Source: an uncultured Phaeodactylibacter sp. (GTDB taxonomy: Bacteria > Bacteroidota > Bacteroidia > Chitinophagales > Saprospiraceae). From it: 64,000 nucleotides of DNA. The notes below the pieces were generated by a model. That model made no database searches. It had not been told where the DNA came from and saw only the letters and a list, made by a program, of their open reading frames with translations. Below, in pieces: positions 1 to 8,778 of this stretch. The first letter of the stretch is position 1; every line of letters begins with the position of its first letter. The DNA lies in assembly GCA_913057245.1 (NCBI GenBank), contig CAJXNH010000005.1, positions 1-64,000 on the forward strand, written 5' to 3'. The position numbers and the translations under genes are program-made.

Positions 1-1737
1 CTTTTGTTCGGTAGCCCTTTTCTATATGCCCAATTACACGACTACAATTGGATGATGGGATACAGCGGTGGGGAAGGCACAGATACTACGAATGAGTTTG
101 GGCTGATGTGGTGGAGGTTTGAGGATGAAAGTCTTCAAATACTGGATCATCAGCATGAAGGGCAAGCATATTTTTGGGAAAACAATACTACGTTCAGTGA
201 TAGTACAGGGCACTTGTTTTGTTATTATGATGGGAAAGACCTATACAATAAAGGCCACATGAAAATGGATGGTGGCATGGATTGGCATGAAAGCCCCTAT
301 GGAACAGGCAGGATAGCGCCTCAGAACGGACTTATATTTCCTTCTTTTCATGAGGACAGCTTGATCGTGTTTATCAATTCTCAGCATTATTCATACGACT
401 TAGGCACCTTCAATCAAATTGCGGGGCAAGATTTGTTTTTTTCTAAAATAAATACGACAGAAAATAATGGTTTGGGGGAAGTCGTGGTCAGAAAGGAAAA
501 AGTGCTGTTAGATACCTTAGATTATGGCAAGCTTAGTGCCTGCCGCCACGCCAATGGCCGGGATTGGTGGATAATTGTAGCCAGGTATACTTTTAATGAA
601 TTTCACCGCTTTCTTTTGACCCCAACCGGGCTTGAGTGGGTGGGCACCCAGGAAATTGGAGATCAAATAATGATTGGGGTAGGCCAGGCCTTTTTTACAC
701 CGGATGGCGATAAACATATACGGTATAACAGTGTAGGGGGAGGAGAGCAGGACAATCTGTCCGTTTTTGATTTTGACCGCTGCACAGGTTTGCTCAGCAA
801 TCCTCGTCAGGAAGCTTTTGATAAAGTAGGCTTCGGGGGAGGGGCCGCAGTTGGAGCAGGCTCAAGGTATTTATATATTGGGTCAGGCATCTACCTTTAT
901 CAATATGACCTTTGGGCAGCAGATATCCTTTCAAGCCGAGTCTTAGTGGCAGAATATGATGGTTTTGTAGATTTCAACCCGACCACTTTTTATCTCTCTC
1001 AACGCGGCCCCGATGGTAAAATCTACATTTGTGGAGGGGTAAGTACCCGCTACATGCACGTTATCCACAATCCCGATGCCCCCTGCCCGGACTGCCGCAC
1101 AGAGCAGCGAGGCGTAGCGCTGCCCAATTTCAACGTAGGCTCAGTCCCCAATTTCCCCAACTACCGCCTCGGCCCCATAGACGGCAGCCCCTGCGATACC
1201 CTCGGTATCGACAATATCCCGCTCTCCCGCTGGCGCTATGAGCAAGATACGCTCACGCCCTTCACGGTGCAGTTTTACGACCTGAGCGACTACGAGCCGG
1301 CCACCTGGTCCTGGGACTTCGGCGAGGGCAGCAGCAGCACGGATACCCTGCCCGCTCATACGTTCCCCGGCTCAGGCACCTATGAGGTCTGCCTCACCGT
1401 CAGCAACGCCAATGGCAGTGATACGAAATGCAAAACGCTGGAGTTTACGGAGCCGGTCACGGCCACCGAGCAAGCGGAAACAGCCCCACTTGCCACTGCT
1501 TTCCCCAACCCCTTCCGGGAGCGCTTCAGCCTGTCGCTGCGGGCGGGTTGGCTGCCCGTGCAGGCCAATGCGTTGGTATACGATGCGATGGGCAGGCCCG
1601 TCCTCACGCAGCGCTTGTCGGCCGGCTTCAACACACTGGATTTGAGCGGGCACCCGGCGGGCGTCTACACCTGGCGGTTGGAGGAACAGGGGCGCGTGCT
1701 GGAAGTAGGGAAGGTGGTGAAGATTGGTAATCGGTAA
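1..1737 (+). CDS. PKD-domain secreted protein with T9SS C-terminal domain (5' partial)
   Basis: The reading frame is open from the first base, and its first visible residues look like the end of a signal peptide (LFGSPFLYAQ), so the start lies just outside the window. About residues 20-400 resemble the beta-propeller-like N-terminal region common in Saprospiria PKD proteins (the PNFPNYRLG motif is visible). A PKD domain follows (WSWDFGEG, then GTYEVCLTVSN), and the last 75 residues form a type A T9SS sorting domain (AFPNPF, then GVYTWRLEE). The protein is probably exported through T9SS and held at or released from the cell surface. Its ligand is unknown. Base composition changes strongly near 1040-1080: sampled lines are about 35-50% GC before and about 67-70% GC after. 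Confidence 0.8.
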   Translation, partial: LLFGSPFLYAQLHDYNWMMGYSGGEGTDTTNEFGLMWWRFEDESLQILDHQHEGQAYFWENNTTFSDSTGHLFCYYDGKDLYNKGHMKMDGGMDWHESPYGTGRIAPQNGLIFPSFHEDSLIVFINSQHYSYDLGTFNQIAGQDLFFSKINTTENNGLGEVVVRKEKVLLDTLDYGKLSACRHANGRDWWIIVARYTFNEFHRFLLTPTGLEWVGTQEIGDQIMIGVGQAFFTPDGDKHIRYNSVGGGEQDNLSVFDFDRCTGLLSNPRQEAFDKVGFGGGAAVGAGSRYLYIGSGIYLYQYDLWAADILSSRVLVAEYDGFVDFNPTTFYLSQRGPDGKIYICGGVSTRYMHVIHNPDAPCPDCRTEQRGVALPNFNVGSVPNFPNYRLGPIDGSPCDTLGIDNIPLSRWRYEQDTLTPFTVQFYDLSDYEPATWSWDFGEGSSSTDTLPAHTFPGSGTYEVCLTVSNANGSDTKCKTLEFTEPVTATEQAETAPLATAFPNPFRERFSLSLRAGWLPVQANALVYDAMGRPVLTQRLSAGFNTLDLSGHPAGVYTWRLEEQGRVLEVGKVVKIGNR

Positions 1738-1887
1738 TGCTTCTCTTTTACAAATCTCAGGTAAATCGTTTATAAGTTTGCGGTCAAATCCATTGGATTT
1801 TCAGCAGATTGGAGGGGTAAGGGAAAATCCGGAAAGCGTAAAAATTTGTACTTTACTACAAAAAATTACATCAAAATTTGTAGTTCA

Positions 1888-1905
1888 GCACAAAAATTAT
1901 TGTGC
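1888..1905. terminator. Weak hairpin between convergent genes
   Basis: GCACAA (1888-1893) pairs with TTGTGC (1900-1905) across a six-base AT loop. It lies in an AT-rich 200-base gap between two convergent genes, where a bidirectional terminator would be expected. The stem is short and has no strong T tract, so the call is weak. Confidence 0.25.
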
Positions 1906-1937
1906 GGTGCCAGCTTCAGGCGGTGATCAACTACTAG

Positions 1938-3884
1938 TTATTCCGGGGTAAAATAATAACGCTCCACCCGCACCTCATCCAAATACACCCGTTGCCCTGC
2001 CGGATTGCGCAGGTATAGCCGCAGCTGCCAATCGGGCTCAAAGCCGCGCGGGAGCCGGAGGAAGAAAGCCGCCTCGCCCCATTGGTCAGGAGTACCGGCC
2101 TGCCAGATGGAGTAGTCGCTGTTGCCGATGTAGGAAGTAGGGCGCATCAGGCGGCGTTTTTTGCGGCGCCCATCTGCATTTCGCAATTCAGCAAAGAGAA
2201 TAATGCCCAGGTCCCGGTTCCAGATGCGGTCGGCTGCAGGCATATAGGCACGGAGGCTGATGCGGAGCCAGTCGCCGGGCTGTGCAGTATCCAAAGCAAT
2301 CTGATCAGACAGGGTGTAGTCGCCATCTGGAGGCAGCAAAGTGCCCTGCCCCTGAAAAACCTGCTCAGTAGAACGGTTCGGAAGACCGGCAGACTCAAAG
2401 CCTTCCCGGAAAAGCAGGCCGGCTGCTTGTAGCGTGGTCGTGTCACGGGGTTGCCGCTCCTTCGTGTCGAAGGCAACCATGGAGTGCCAGGTGGGCTGCA
2501 GCGTGCCGAAGGTTTCCAGGTAGAAAGCGGCATTGCCCCGCTCTGACCAAATGACGCCCTTCTTCATCTGCCAGGTTTGAAACAGGTTGAGCCAGGCGAA
2601 AAACAGCAGCACCAGCCCCAATCCTGCGGCTGCCCAACGGTGCCTAAGTAAAGGTGCGAAACAGGCCCCCAATCCAAAAGCTAAAAGGGGATAGGTCTCC
2701 ACCATGGGCCGGGAGCCCAGCCCCGGGAAGTAGGTCCAGGCGTAGTAGGAGTAGTGGATGTAGGCGTGCAGCCCCACAAACAGTGCAATGGGCAGCAGCT
2801 TGCCCGGAGCATGCCGGCGCAGGAAGAACAGCCCGATCAGACTGAAGAGCATCACCGGGGTGTAAATCAGCCAGCCATTGGAGAAGTCGAACCAGCCTTT
2901 GTAAATCATGGGCTGCAGGAAGTTGAAGCCTTCACCTTCGTAGGGATTGAAGTACAACTGCCCGCTCACATAATACCAGTAACCCAATTGCGGACTAAAG
3001 GCGAGCCCCAGCCCCAGACCGGCGAGCAGAAGGAAAGCCGGCCGGCGCAGGAAGAACTGCCAGCGCTCGCGCAGGGTACTTGTGCTATTTACTCCCCACA
3101 GGAGCGGGATGAGCAGGCTGATGACTTCCGGCACCCGCGTCAGGGCAATCAGGCCCACAATCAGGCCGATACCGAATGCTTTGGCCCGGCCGGGTCGGTC
3201 GTAGAACCTTTCGGTGAGCCATAAGAGCAGGCAGTAATTGAAAAAGAGAAAACCGTGCGCCATCGTAACGTAGGTGGCGTGGTAGAATACGTTGGTGGCA
3301 AAAGCAAGGGTAAGCAGCACCACCGCCGTCACCCTGCTGCTGAAATACCGCTGCAGGACCCGGCTGAGCAAAAAGAACCCTGCTATCAGGTAAACGATAG
3401 TCGACAAACTGACCGCCAGCAGGTAAGGCTTGCTCCAGCCATCTGCGGGGTAAGCATCAAAGGCTTTCGCCCAGGCGTGGGCAAGGAGGAAAAAGGGCGT
3501 TTCCATCACCGGCACGCCCAGGGTGTATTTGATGTAGCGCCGCCCGCGTTCTGTGAGGCGTATGCCAAATTCATCCTCGCGGGGATCGGCAGAACCGGGG
3601 TTGGCGGCCTGCAGGCTGCTGATGGTCGCATCGTAGTCGCCAACGTCCTGATTGACCCAAAAAGAGACCACGTGCAGGTAGTAGCTGTTGCTGTCGCCGT
3701 AGTACAGGGCTTCATCCCACCGGTCGATGAGCACGTAACCAGCCAGAAAAAGCAGCGTGATGGCGAGCAGGGCACGTCTGATGATGGGAGGAGTGGTATC
3801 CAATGGCTTGGGTTTGGTTTCGGGGCTGAAGGTAAGAAAGGTTGACCGGGTTATGGGTACGATTTTCCTTCCAAAAACGTACAT
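1938..3884 (-). CDS. Polytopic GT-C-like membrane protein with C-terminal beta-sandwich
   Basis: This 648-residue protein has about ten hydrophobic segments between residues 35 and 450. An Asp-containing first extracytoplasmic loop (YYGDSNSYYLH) is typical of GT-C fold, lipid-phosphosugar-dependent glycosyltransferases. The last 170 residues are soluble and beta-rich, ending in a VYLDEVRVE strand that resembles a jelly-roll or carbohydrate-binding domain. It is divergent from a neighbour with the same two-part layout. A role in transferring sugars to a surface glycan or protein is inferred from fold only. The ATG at 3884 overlaps the -7 promoter element of the neighbour, so a later TTG start (near residue 28) is possible. 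Confidence 0.75.
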   Translation of the reverse strand: MYVFGRKIVPITRSTFLTFSPETKPKPLDTTPPIIRRALLAITLLFLAGYVLIDRWDEALYYGDSNSYYLHVVSFWVNQDVGDYDATISSLQAANPGSADPREDEFGIRLTERGRRYIKYTLGVPVMETPFFLLAHAWAKAFDAYPADGWSKPYLLAVSLSTIVYLIAGFFLLSRVLQRYFSSRVTAVVLLTLAFATNVFYHATYVTMAHGFLFFNYCLLLWLTERFYDRPGRAKAFGIGLIVGLIALTRVPEVISLLIPLLWGVNSTSTLRERWQFFLRRPAFLLLAGLGLGLAFSPQLGYWYYVSGQLYFNPYEGEGFNFLQPMIYKGWFDFSNGWLIYTPVMLFSLIGLFFLRRHAPGKLLPIALFVGLHAYIHYSYYAWTYFPGLGSRPMVETYPLLAFGLGACFAPLLRHRWAAAGLGLVLLFFAWLNLFQTWQMKKGVIWSERGNAAFYLETFGTLQPTWHSMVAFDTKERQPRDTTTLQAAGLLFREGFESAGLPNRSTEQVFQGQGTLLPPDGDYTLSDQIALDTAQPGDWLRISLRAYMPAADRIWNRDLGIILFAELRNADGRRKKRRLMRPTSYIGNSDYSIWQAGTPDQWGEAAFFLRLPRGFEPDWQLRLYLRNPAGQRVYLDEVRVERYYFTPE

Positions 3885-3887
3885 TTG
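3880..3887 (+). promoter_or_regulatory. Bacteroidota -7 promoter element for the 3913 gene
   Basis: TACATTTG matches the TAnnTTTG consensus of the Bacteroidota primary sigma factor and lies 25 bases before the ATG at 3913. No TTG is found at the usual -33 distance. Confidence 0.45.
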
Positions 3888-3912
3888 CTCCTAAACAAGG
3901 AACGCCGCCACC

Positions 3913-6228
3913 ATGAAGGACCGCTTTTCAGATGCAAACCTTGGCCGCCTGGCTGTTATCGTGCTTGGTATTGCCTTGCTTTGGTTGCGCTTCCCTGATT
4001 TCTTCGCCACGCCCAATCTGGTCATCGAGCCCTACGCCGATGGGCTTAAGGCGTACACCAATATCGAATACCACGCCCGCCACGACAGCTCCTTCACCTA
4101 CTTCGAGGGGATGAACTACCCCTACGGCGATCATGCTTCGGCTGCTGTTACCCAGCCTCTTGTCTCCGGGCTCATTAAAGTCGTGAGTGATTACGTGGTG
4201 GACATCACGGGGTATACCCGGGCGATTGTCAACTTTTCGCTGCTGCTGGGAATATTGCTGGGGGCTTATTTTCTCTACTTGTCTTTTTTACGGCTCGGGA
4301 CGGCTCCGTGGTGGGGGGGGGGCGCCAGTTTGGGCATCGTATTCCTGTCTCCCCAAATTTACCGGTTTGTCGCGCACTACGGTTTGTCGCATATTGAGGT
4401 CATTCCCATACTCTTTTACCTTCTCATCCGGCTGGAGGAAGCGCACAGCCTGAAGTACAGCCTTTGGATGGCCGTGGTACTGCTGATCTTCCCGCTTATC
4501 CACTTTTACTATTTCGTCATTATGGCGATGACCATATCCTTTTATTTTTTCTTTGGCTTTTTGCGGAAGCCTACGGTGCGCCGATTTTTCCGTTACCTGC
4601 TGCACTTCAGTGTGCAAATTGGACCGCCTCTGGTCTTCTTTTATCTTTGGATGTACCACAATAACCCGGTAACAGACCGGGCAGCGCGGCCCTGGGGGTT
4701 TTTCCACTTTCATTCCATCTGGGAGGATATTGTCACCTCCACAGCCATGCCTTATTTTGCCTGGATCAATGAGGAGGTGATCGCCATTCAGGATGGGGGC
4801 TTCGAAGGCAAAGGATACATTGGGCTAGTGGGGTTAATTGGCCTTTTGGCGCTTACCATTCGCTGGGTGAGCAGTGGCTTTAAAGCGGCATTCGTGCAGG
4901 CAGGCGGGGAGTTGCAGCCGTTCCTAAATAAAATGATGCTGACGAGCCTGGTGCTCCTGCTCCTGTCTTTTGGGCTACCGTTTACTATTCCGGGGCTGGA
5001 GGGGCTGCTGGATTATACAGGCCCCTATCAGCAATTCCGGTCGGTGGGGCGCTTCAACTGGCCTTTTTACTACGCCATCAACCTGATTGTCTTCACTGAG
5101 CTTTGGGCATGGATAGACCAATCCAAAGCACAGTGGAAGCTGGGGCTGGGCATTGGGGCTTTGCTTTTGCTGGGCTTTGAAGCCTATTATTCCTGTACCG
5201 ACCCCGACCTGAAACTGGATGACATCCGGCAATTGCACGAAGGGGAGACCTTCGCCGATTTGCCAGGCATCGACTACCGGGAATTTCAGGCCACCGTGCC
5301 CCTGCCTTATTTTAATTTGGGCAGCGATAACTTCTGGATGGAAACATCTGGCAATGTAATGCCCTGGACGCTTATGCTAGGTATGCAAACCGGCCTGCCC
5401 ACCACAGGTGCTGCCCTGACCCGCACGAGCCGCAGCCAATCCTACAATCAGTTGCAGCTGGTCTCCGAACCTTACCGCGTCCCGAAAATCCTGGAAGACT
5501 TTCCCAATGAAAAGCCACTTTTACTGGTATTGGGCAAGTATCAGTTTGAGCAGCGTAAAGCCCGTTTCGAGCATATGCTTGCCGGCGCTCAACTGCTTTT
5601 TGAGAATGATCAGTACGCACTCTACCGCCTGCCTCTAACTGCCTTTGAGGAACGGATTGAGGACAAGGTACGGGACATCAATTACACCCTTAAAGCAGAC
5701 AGTGCGGCCTTGTACCCGGTAGCCGGCTTTCTTTCCCGGGATTCCACGCATAACTTTTTTTACGAAAGTTTTGACACCCTTGCTACAGAGCGTTACTACC
5801 GTGGCGGCGGTGCTTATGCCGGGGAGGTCAGTCAGCCGAATGTCCTGTTTGATGGCACTTTGCCCCGGCAGTATGGTACGGGCTGGTACACGTTCTCCGC
5901 CTGGATCTACGTGGATGTGGACCGCCTGGCCACTGGCTTTTTCCATATTGAAGAATCTGATGCCCAGAGCGGGGCGCGTTTGCAGGAACAGCACTACCGC
6001 ATCTACGACCACTTCCGTACCTTTGATCATAATGGATGGGCACTGGTGGAAATGGGCTTTATCCCTCAGCGCTCCGACAGCCTTATCAGGTTTTGGGTAG
6101 ACAATCAGGACATCGGAGAGGCACCACTTTTTGTAGATGAGCTGCTCATCCGGCACGATATTGCAGAAATTTATCAGAAAGGGCAGCATTACCTTTTTAA
6201 GAACAACCGGTGGTATCCGGTAGAATAA
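3913..6228 (+). CDS. Polytopic GT-C-like membrane protein with C-terminal beta-sandwich
   Basis: This 771-residue protein has an N-terminal membrane helix, then an acidic loop (EPYADG, with further Asp/His residues) and about ten more hydrophobic segments up to residue 430, an arrangement seen in GT-C glycosyltransferases. Residues 600-771 are a soluble beta-rich domain (FYESFDTL at its start, FVDELLIRHD near its end), matching the layout of the divergent neighbour. The pair probably acts in surface glycan or glycolipid assembly, which is inferred from architecture. A run of ten G (4313-4322) encodes part of a Gly-rich turn and could slip. The downstream dihydroorotase-like gene starts 10 bases after the stop, suggesting one operon. 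Confidence 0.75.
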   Translation: MKDRFSDANLGRLAVIVLGIALLWLRFPDFFATPNLVIEPYADGLKAYTNIEYHARHDSSFTYFEGMNYPYGDHASAAVTQPLVSGLIKVVSDYVVDITGYTRAIVNFSLLLGILLGAYFLYLSFLRLGTAPWWGGGASLGIVFLSPQIYRFVAHYGLSHIEVIPILFYLLIRLEEAHSLKYSLWMAVVLLIFPLIHFYYFVIMAMTISFYFFFGFLRKPTVRRFFRYLLHFSVQIGPPLVFFYLWMYHNNPVTDRAARPWGFFHFHSIWEDIVTSTAMPYFAWINEEVIAIQDGGFEGKGYIGLVGLIGLLALTIRWVSSGFKAAFVQAGGELQPFLNKMMLTSLVLLLLSFGLPFTIPGLEGLLDYTGPYQQFRSVGRFNWPFYYAINLIVFTELWAWIDQSKAQWKLGLGIGALLLLGFEAYYSCTDPDLKLDDIRQLHEGETFADLPGIDYREFQATVPLPYFNLGSDNFWMETSGNVMPWTLMLGMQTGLPTTGAALTRTSRSQSYNQLQLVSEPYRVPKILEDFPNEKPLLLVLGKYQFEQRKARFEHMLAGAQLLFENDQYALYRLPLTAFEERIEDKVRDINYTLKADSAALYPVAGFLSRDSTHNFFYESFDTLATERYYRGGGAYAGEVSQPNVLFDGTLPRQYGTGWYTFSAWIYVDVDRLATGFFHIEESDAQSGARLQEQHYRIYDHFRTFDHNGWALVEMGFIPQRSDSLIRFWVDNQDIGEAPLFVDELLIRHDIAEIYQKGQHYLFKNNRWYPVE
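4313..4322 (+). repeat. G10 homopolymer tract inside a membrane protein gene
   Basis: Ten consecutive G residues lie inside the open frame at codons for Trp-Gly-Gly-Gly. Gain or loss of one G would shift the frame and truncate the protein at about residue 135. Confidence 0.9.
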
Positions 6229-6238
6229 TTACAGGCGC

Positions 6239-7516
6239 ATGGACTTGCATATTAAGAACGCTACCATCATCGCACCGGGCAATCCGCACCACGGTCAGGT
6301 GCGCAGCGTATTGATCCGGGAAGGGTATATTCAGAAAATCGGGGAAACGCCCTTTGAAGGGGAGGACGCCCCTGTACTGGAAGCAGAAGGGCTACACCTG
6401 TCCATCGGTTGGATGGACTTCGGCGTACAGGTAGGCGACCCCGGCTTGGAGCATCGCGAAACCCTGCATACCGCGGGCGCAGCGGCGGCGGCTGGTGGAT
6501 TTACAGCAGTGGCGGCACTTCCCAATACGGATCCGGTGATTGATACCAAGTCCGGGGTGCAGTACATTCGCAGAAATGCAGAAGGCAAGTTGGTCAATTT
6601 CCACCCTATGGGCGCGCTGACACTTAAGTGCGCGGGCCGGGAAATTACCGAGATGATTGACATGCAGCGGGCAGGCGCGGTGGCGTTCACTGATGGCCCT
6701 ATCGCTCTGCAGCATACCGGGGTGATGCTCCGGGCGCTCAATTACGTTAAAGCCTTCGGTGGAGTAGTGGTCAATCAGCCGCTCGACGACCACCTGCGGC
6801 ACGGCGGGCAGGTGCACGAAGGCATCGTTTCTACTTCTCTGGGCATGCCGGGCATTCCATCGATAGCTGAGGAGGTGATGGTACGCCGTGATTTGCACCT
6901 GCTGGAGTATACTGAAAGCCGGTTGCACCTCGCTAATATCTCCACCGCGGGCGCCGTGCAAATGATACGCGAAGCCAAAGCCAAAGGGCTGCAGGTAACC
7001 GCAAGCGTAGCCATTATGAACCTGGTCTACGAAGACGAAGCCACCTCTACCTTCGACTCCAATTTCAAAGTACTGCCACCCCTGCGAAGCGCTACTGACC
7101 GGGCCGCATTGAAAGCGGGTGTGCTTGATGGCACTATCGACATTATCGCCTCCAATCACCAACCGCTGGAAGAGGAAGCTAAAAAGCTGGAATTCCCCTA
7201 CGCCGAGTTTGGGGTGACTGGTTTGGAAACGCTGTATGCACTATGCCGTACCCATTTAAGCGACTGGCTTACCGATGAACTGCTGATTGAGAAAATAGCC
7301 GTCAATCCCCGCCGCATTCTGGGGCTGGATCTGCCCGAAATCAAAGAAGGCGCGATGGCAGAGCTGACCCTCTTTCAACCCGATGCCCAATGGGTGTACG
7401 ACCGCAGCCGGGTATATTCCCGCTCCCTGAATTCACCGGTACTGGGGCAGGAACTGCGTGGGCGTGCGCTTGCCGTAGCCAACAATAATCAGTCGTTTGT
7501 TAATGCCCATTCATAG
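6239..7516 (+). CDS. Dihydroorotase-like protein lacking metal ligands (probable pseudoenzyme)
   Basis: The 425-residue protein aligns along its length with class I (PyrC/AllB-type) dihydroorotases: N-terminal beta segment (IKNATIIAPG), the GWMDFGVQVGDPG segment, GGFTAVAALPNTDPV, and NPRRILGL near the end. Catalytic positions are altered. The HxH pair is G62 and Q64, the Arg after it is G66, the usual metal His in the HxST segment is N233, the TPHH segment is AIMN, and the catalytic Asp of the SDH segment is N306. A working binuclear zinc centre is therefore unlikely. It may serve as a structural partner of aspartate transcarbamoylase, as known for PyrC-prime proteins in other bacteria. That role is inference. 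Confidence 0.85.
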   Translation: MDLHIKNATIIAPGNPHHGQVRSVLIREGYIQKIGETPFEGEDAPVLEAEGLHLSIGWMDFGVQVGDPGLEHRETLHTAGAAAAAGGFTAVAALPNTDPVIDTKSGVQYIRRNAEGKLVNFHPMGALTLKCAGREITEMIDMQRAGAVAFTDGPIALQHTGVMLRALNYVKAFGGVVVNQPLDDHLRHGGQVHEGIVSTSLGMPGIPSIAEEVMVRRDLHLLEYTESRLHLANISTAGAVQMIREAKAKGLQVTASVAIMNLVYEDEATSTFDSNFKVLPPLRSATDRAALKAGVLDGTIDIIASNHQPLEEEAKKLEFPYAEFGVTGLETLYALCRTHLSDWLTDELLIEKIAVNPRRILGLDLPEIKEGAMAELTLFQPDAQWVYDRSRVYSRSLNSPVLGQELRGRALAVANNNQSFVNAHS

Positions 7517-7585
7517 AAAATACCGGCAAGGGAGTAGGAATTGTCCGATATTGAAGCTTATTCACCAACTTTAACCATTACACTT

Positions 7586-8152
7586 ATGAGTACGCTTGAC
7601 AATCCTATCGAAAACATGGACCCTAAGGAAGTCTCTCCCTGGCCTACCGGCAGCCGTCACGGCTTACTGGCCGGTTTGGTACTAATTGTAGTCGGTCTGA
7701 TTATTCACATGACAGGCATGGTGGACTACACCGGGCAAAATACAGGGGGGAACTGGATTTCCAATATTGCCACCTGGGGTGTGATGATTACGGCTATTGT
7801 ACTGGCAGTGCGGCAGCACAAAGAACAGGAACTGGGCGGTTTTATCAGTTTTGGGCGCAGTTTTTATGTGGGCTTTATCGTATCTCTGCTCATCGCGCTG
7901 ACTTCTGCGATCTGGGGCTATATTTTCTTTGCCTTTGTGGAGCCCGGGCTTATTGACACTATGATAGAAATGAGCCGTGAGCAGATGATTGAACAACAAG
8001 GCATGAGTGAGAGCGATGCCGATAAAGCTATGGGGATGATGGGATGGATGATGAATCCTGCAATGCTTTCGATTTTTGCAGCAGTGGGATCTCTTGTTGC
8101 CGGTATCATCTTCTCACTGATTATTGGTGCCATTATGAAGCGGGAAGCTTAG
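7586..8152 (+). CDS. DUF4199 membrane protein
   Basis: The 188-residue product has four hydrophobic segments (near residues 32-52, 63-80, 95-120 and 155-180), and the FISFGRSFYVGF segment is typical of DUF4199, a Bacteroidota-specific membrane family of unknown function. I chose the ATG at 7586 because the upstream in-frame TTG adds residues not expected in the family. A Met-rich stretch (MGMMGWMM) precedes the last helix. The gene is followed by a second DUF4199 gene and then a DPM1-like glycosyltransferase, a neighbourhood common in this phylum. Confidence 0.8.
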   Translation: MSTLDNPIENMDPKEVSPWPTGSRHGLLAGLVLIVVGLIIHMTGMVDYTGQNTGGNWISNIATWGVMITAIVLAVRQHKEQELGGFISFGRSFYVGFIVSLLIALTSAIWGYIFFAFVEPGLIDTMIEMSREQMIEQQGMSESDADKAMGMMGWMMNPAMLSIFAAVGSLVAGIIFSLIIGAIMKREA

Positions 8153-8192
8153 GCTATCTTTGGGATCATACTGTTTTTTGCTTTAGCCCCCG

Positions 8193-8200
8193 TATATTTG
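8193..8200 (+). promoter_or_regulatory. -7 promoter element upstream of second DUF4199 gene
   Basis: TATATTTG matches the TAnnTTTG consensus 19 bases before the ATG at 8220. No TTG sits at the standard distance upstream. Confidence 0.4.
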
Positions 8201-8219
8201 CCGTACAATCAATAAGCAT

Positions 8220-8726
8220 ATGCTAAAGCAAAACCGAGGCGTCAAGTACGGCATTATAGCAGGTGGAATTACCGTGGGTATCTACCTGCTATTTTATTTG
8301 ATCAATAAAGAGCTGGTTTTCAATTCTTTCCTAAACTGGGCAACGGTGGGGCTCTATTTGGCTATTGCCTGGAAAGCTATTGATGATGAGCGGCAGGCCA
8401 TCGGAGGAAAGCTGGAGTTTCAGCAGGCCCTCAAGGTGGGTTTTACCGTTTTTGTGGTCGCCAATCTGGTGTACTACCTCTATTACTATTTGCTGCACGG
8501 TGTTTTTGACCCGGGACTCGAGGAGGTGCAGCGGGCTGTAATGTCTGAGACCCTGGAAGCCCGGAAAGGGATGCTTTCGGAAGAGCAGTACGATGCCTTC
8601 AGGGAATCCCTGGAAGGGGACGGCTTGAAAGTCGGCCTGCAGAACACACTACTGACTTACGCCCGCAGCCTGATCGGATACTTCCTGATTTCCCTTGGCC
8701 TGGCGGCATTAGCCAGCCGGAGATGA
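8220..8726 (+). CDS. DUF4199 membrane protein
   Basis: The 168-residue protein has four hydrophobic segments, with the family-typical FQQALKVGF motif near residue 72, just before the third helix. It is a diverged tandem paralogue of the preceding gene. Residues 100-140 form an acidic, probably extracytoplasmic loop. Function is unknown. Its position just before a polyprenyl-phosphate glycosyltransferase suggests a membrane role, but nothing in the sequence fixes this. Confidence 0.8.
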   Translation: MLKQNRGVKYGIIAGGITVGIYLLFYLINKELVFNSFLNWATVGLYLAIAWKAIDDERQAIGGKLEFQQALKVGFTVFVVANLVYYLYYYLLHGVFDPGLEEVQRAVMSETLEARKGMLSEEQYDAFRESLEGDGLKVGLQNTLLTYARSLIGYFLISLGLAALASRR

Positions 8727-8778
8727 TCATCTTTTCTAACTTTTGCGCGTTCTTCACTATAAGACCAGAAGCTGATAC

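Noticed and set aside
2754-3845. Plus-strand frames opposite the GT-C-like gene
   Set aside because: They lack any motif and follow the codon pattern of the minus-strand gene.
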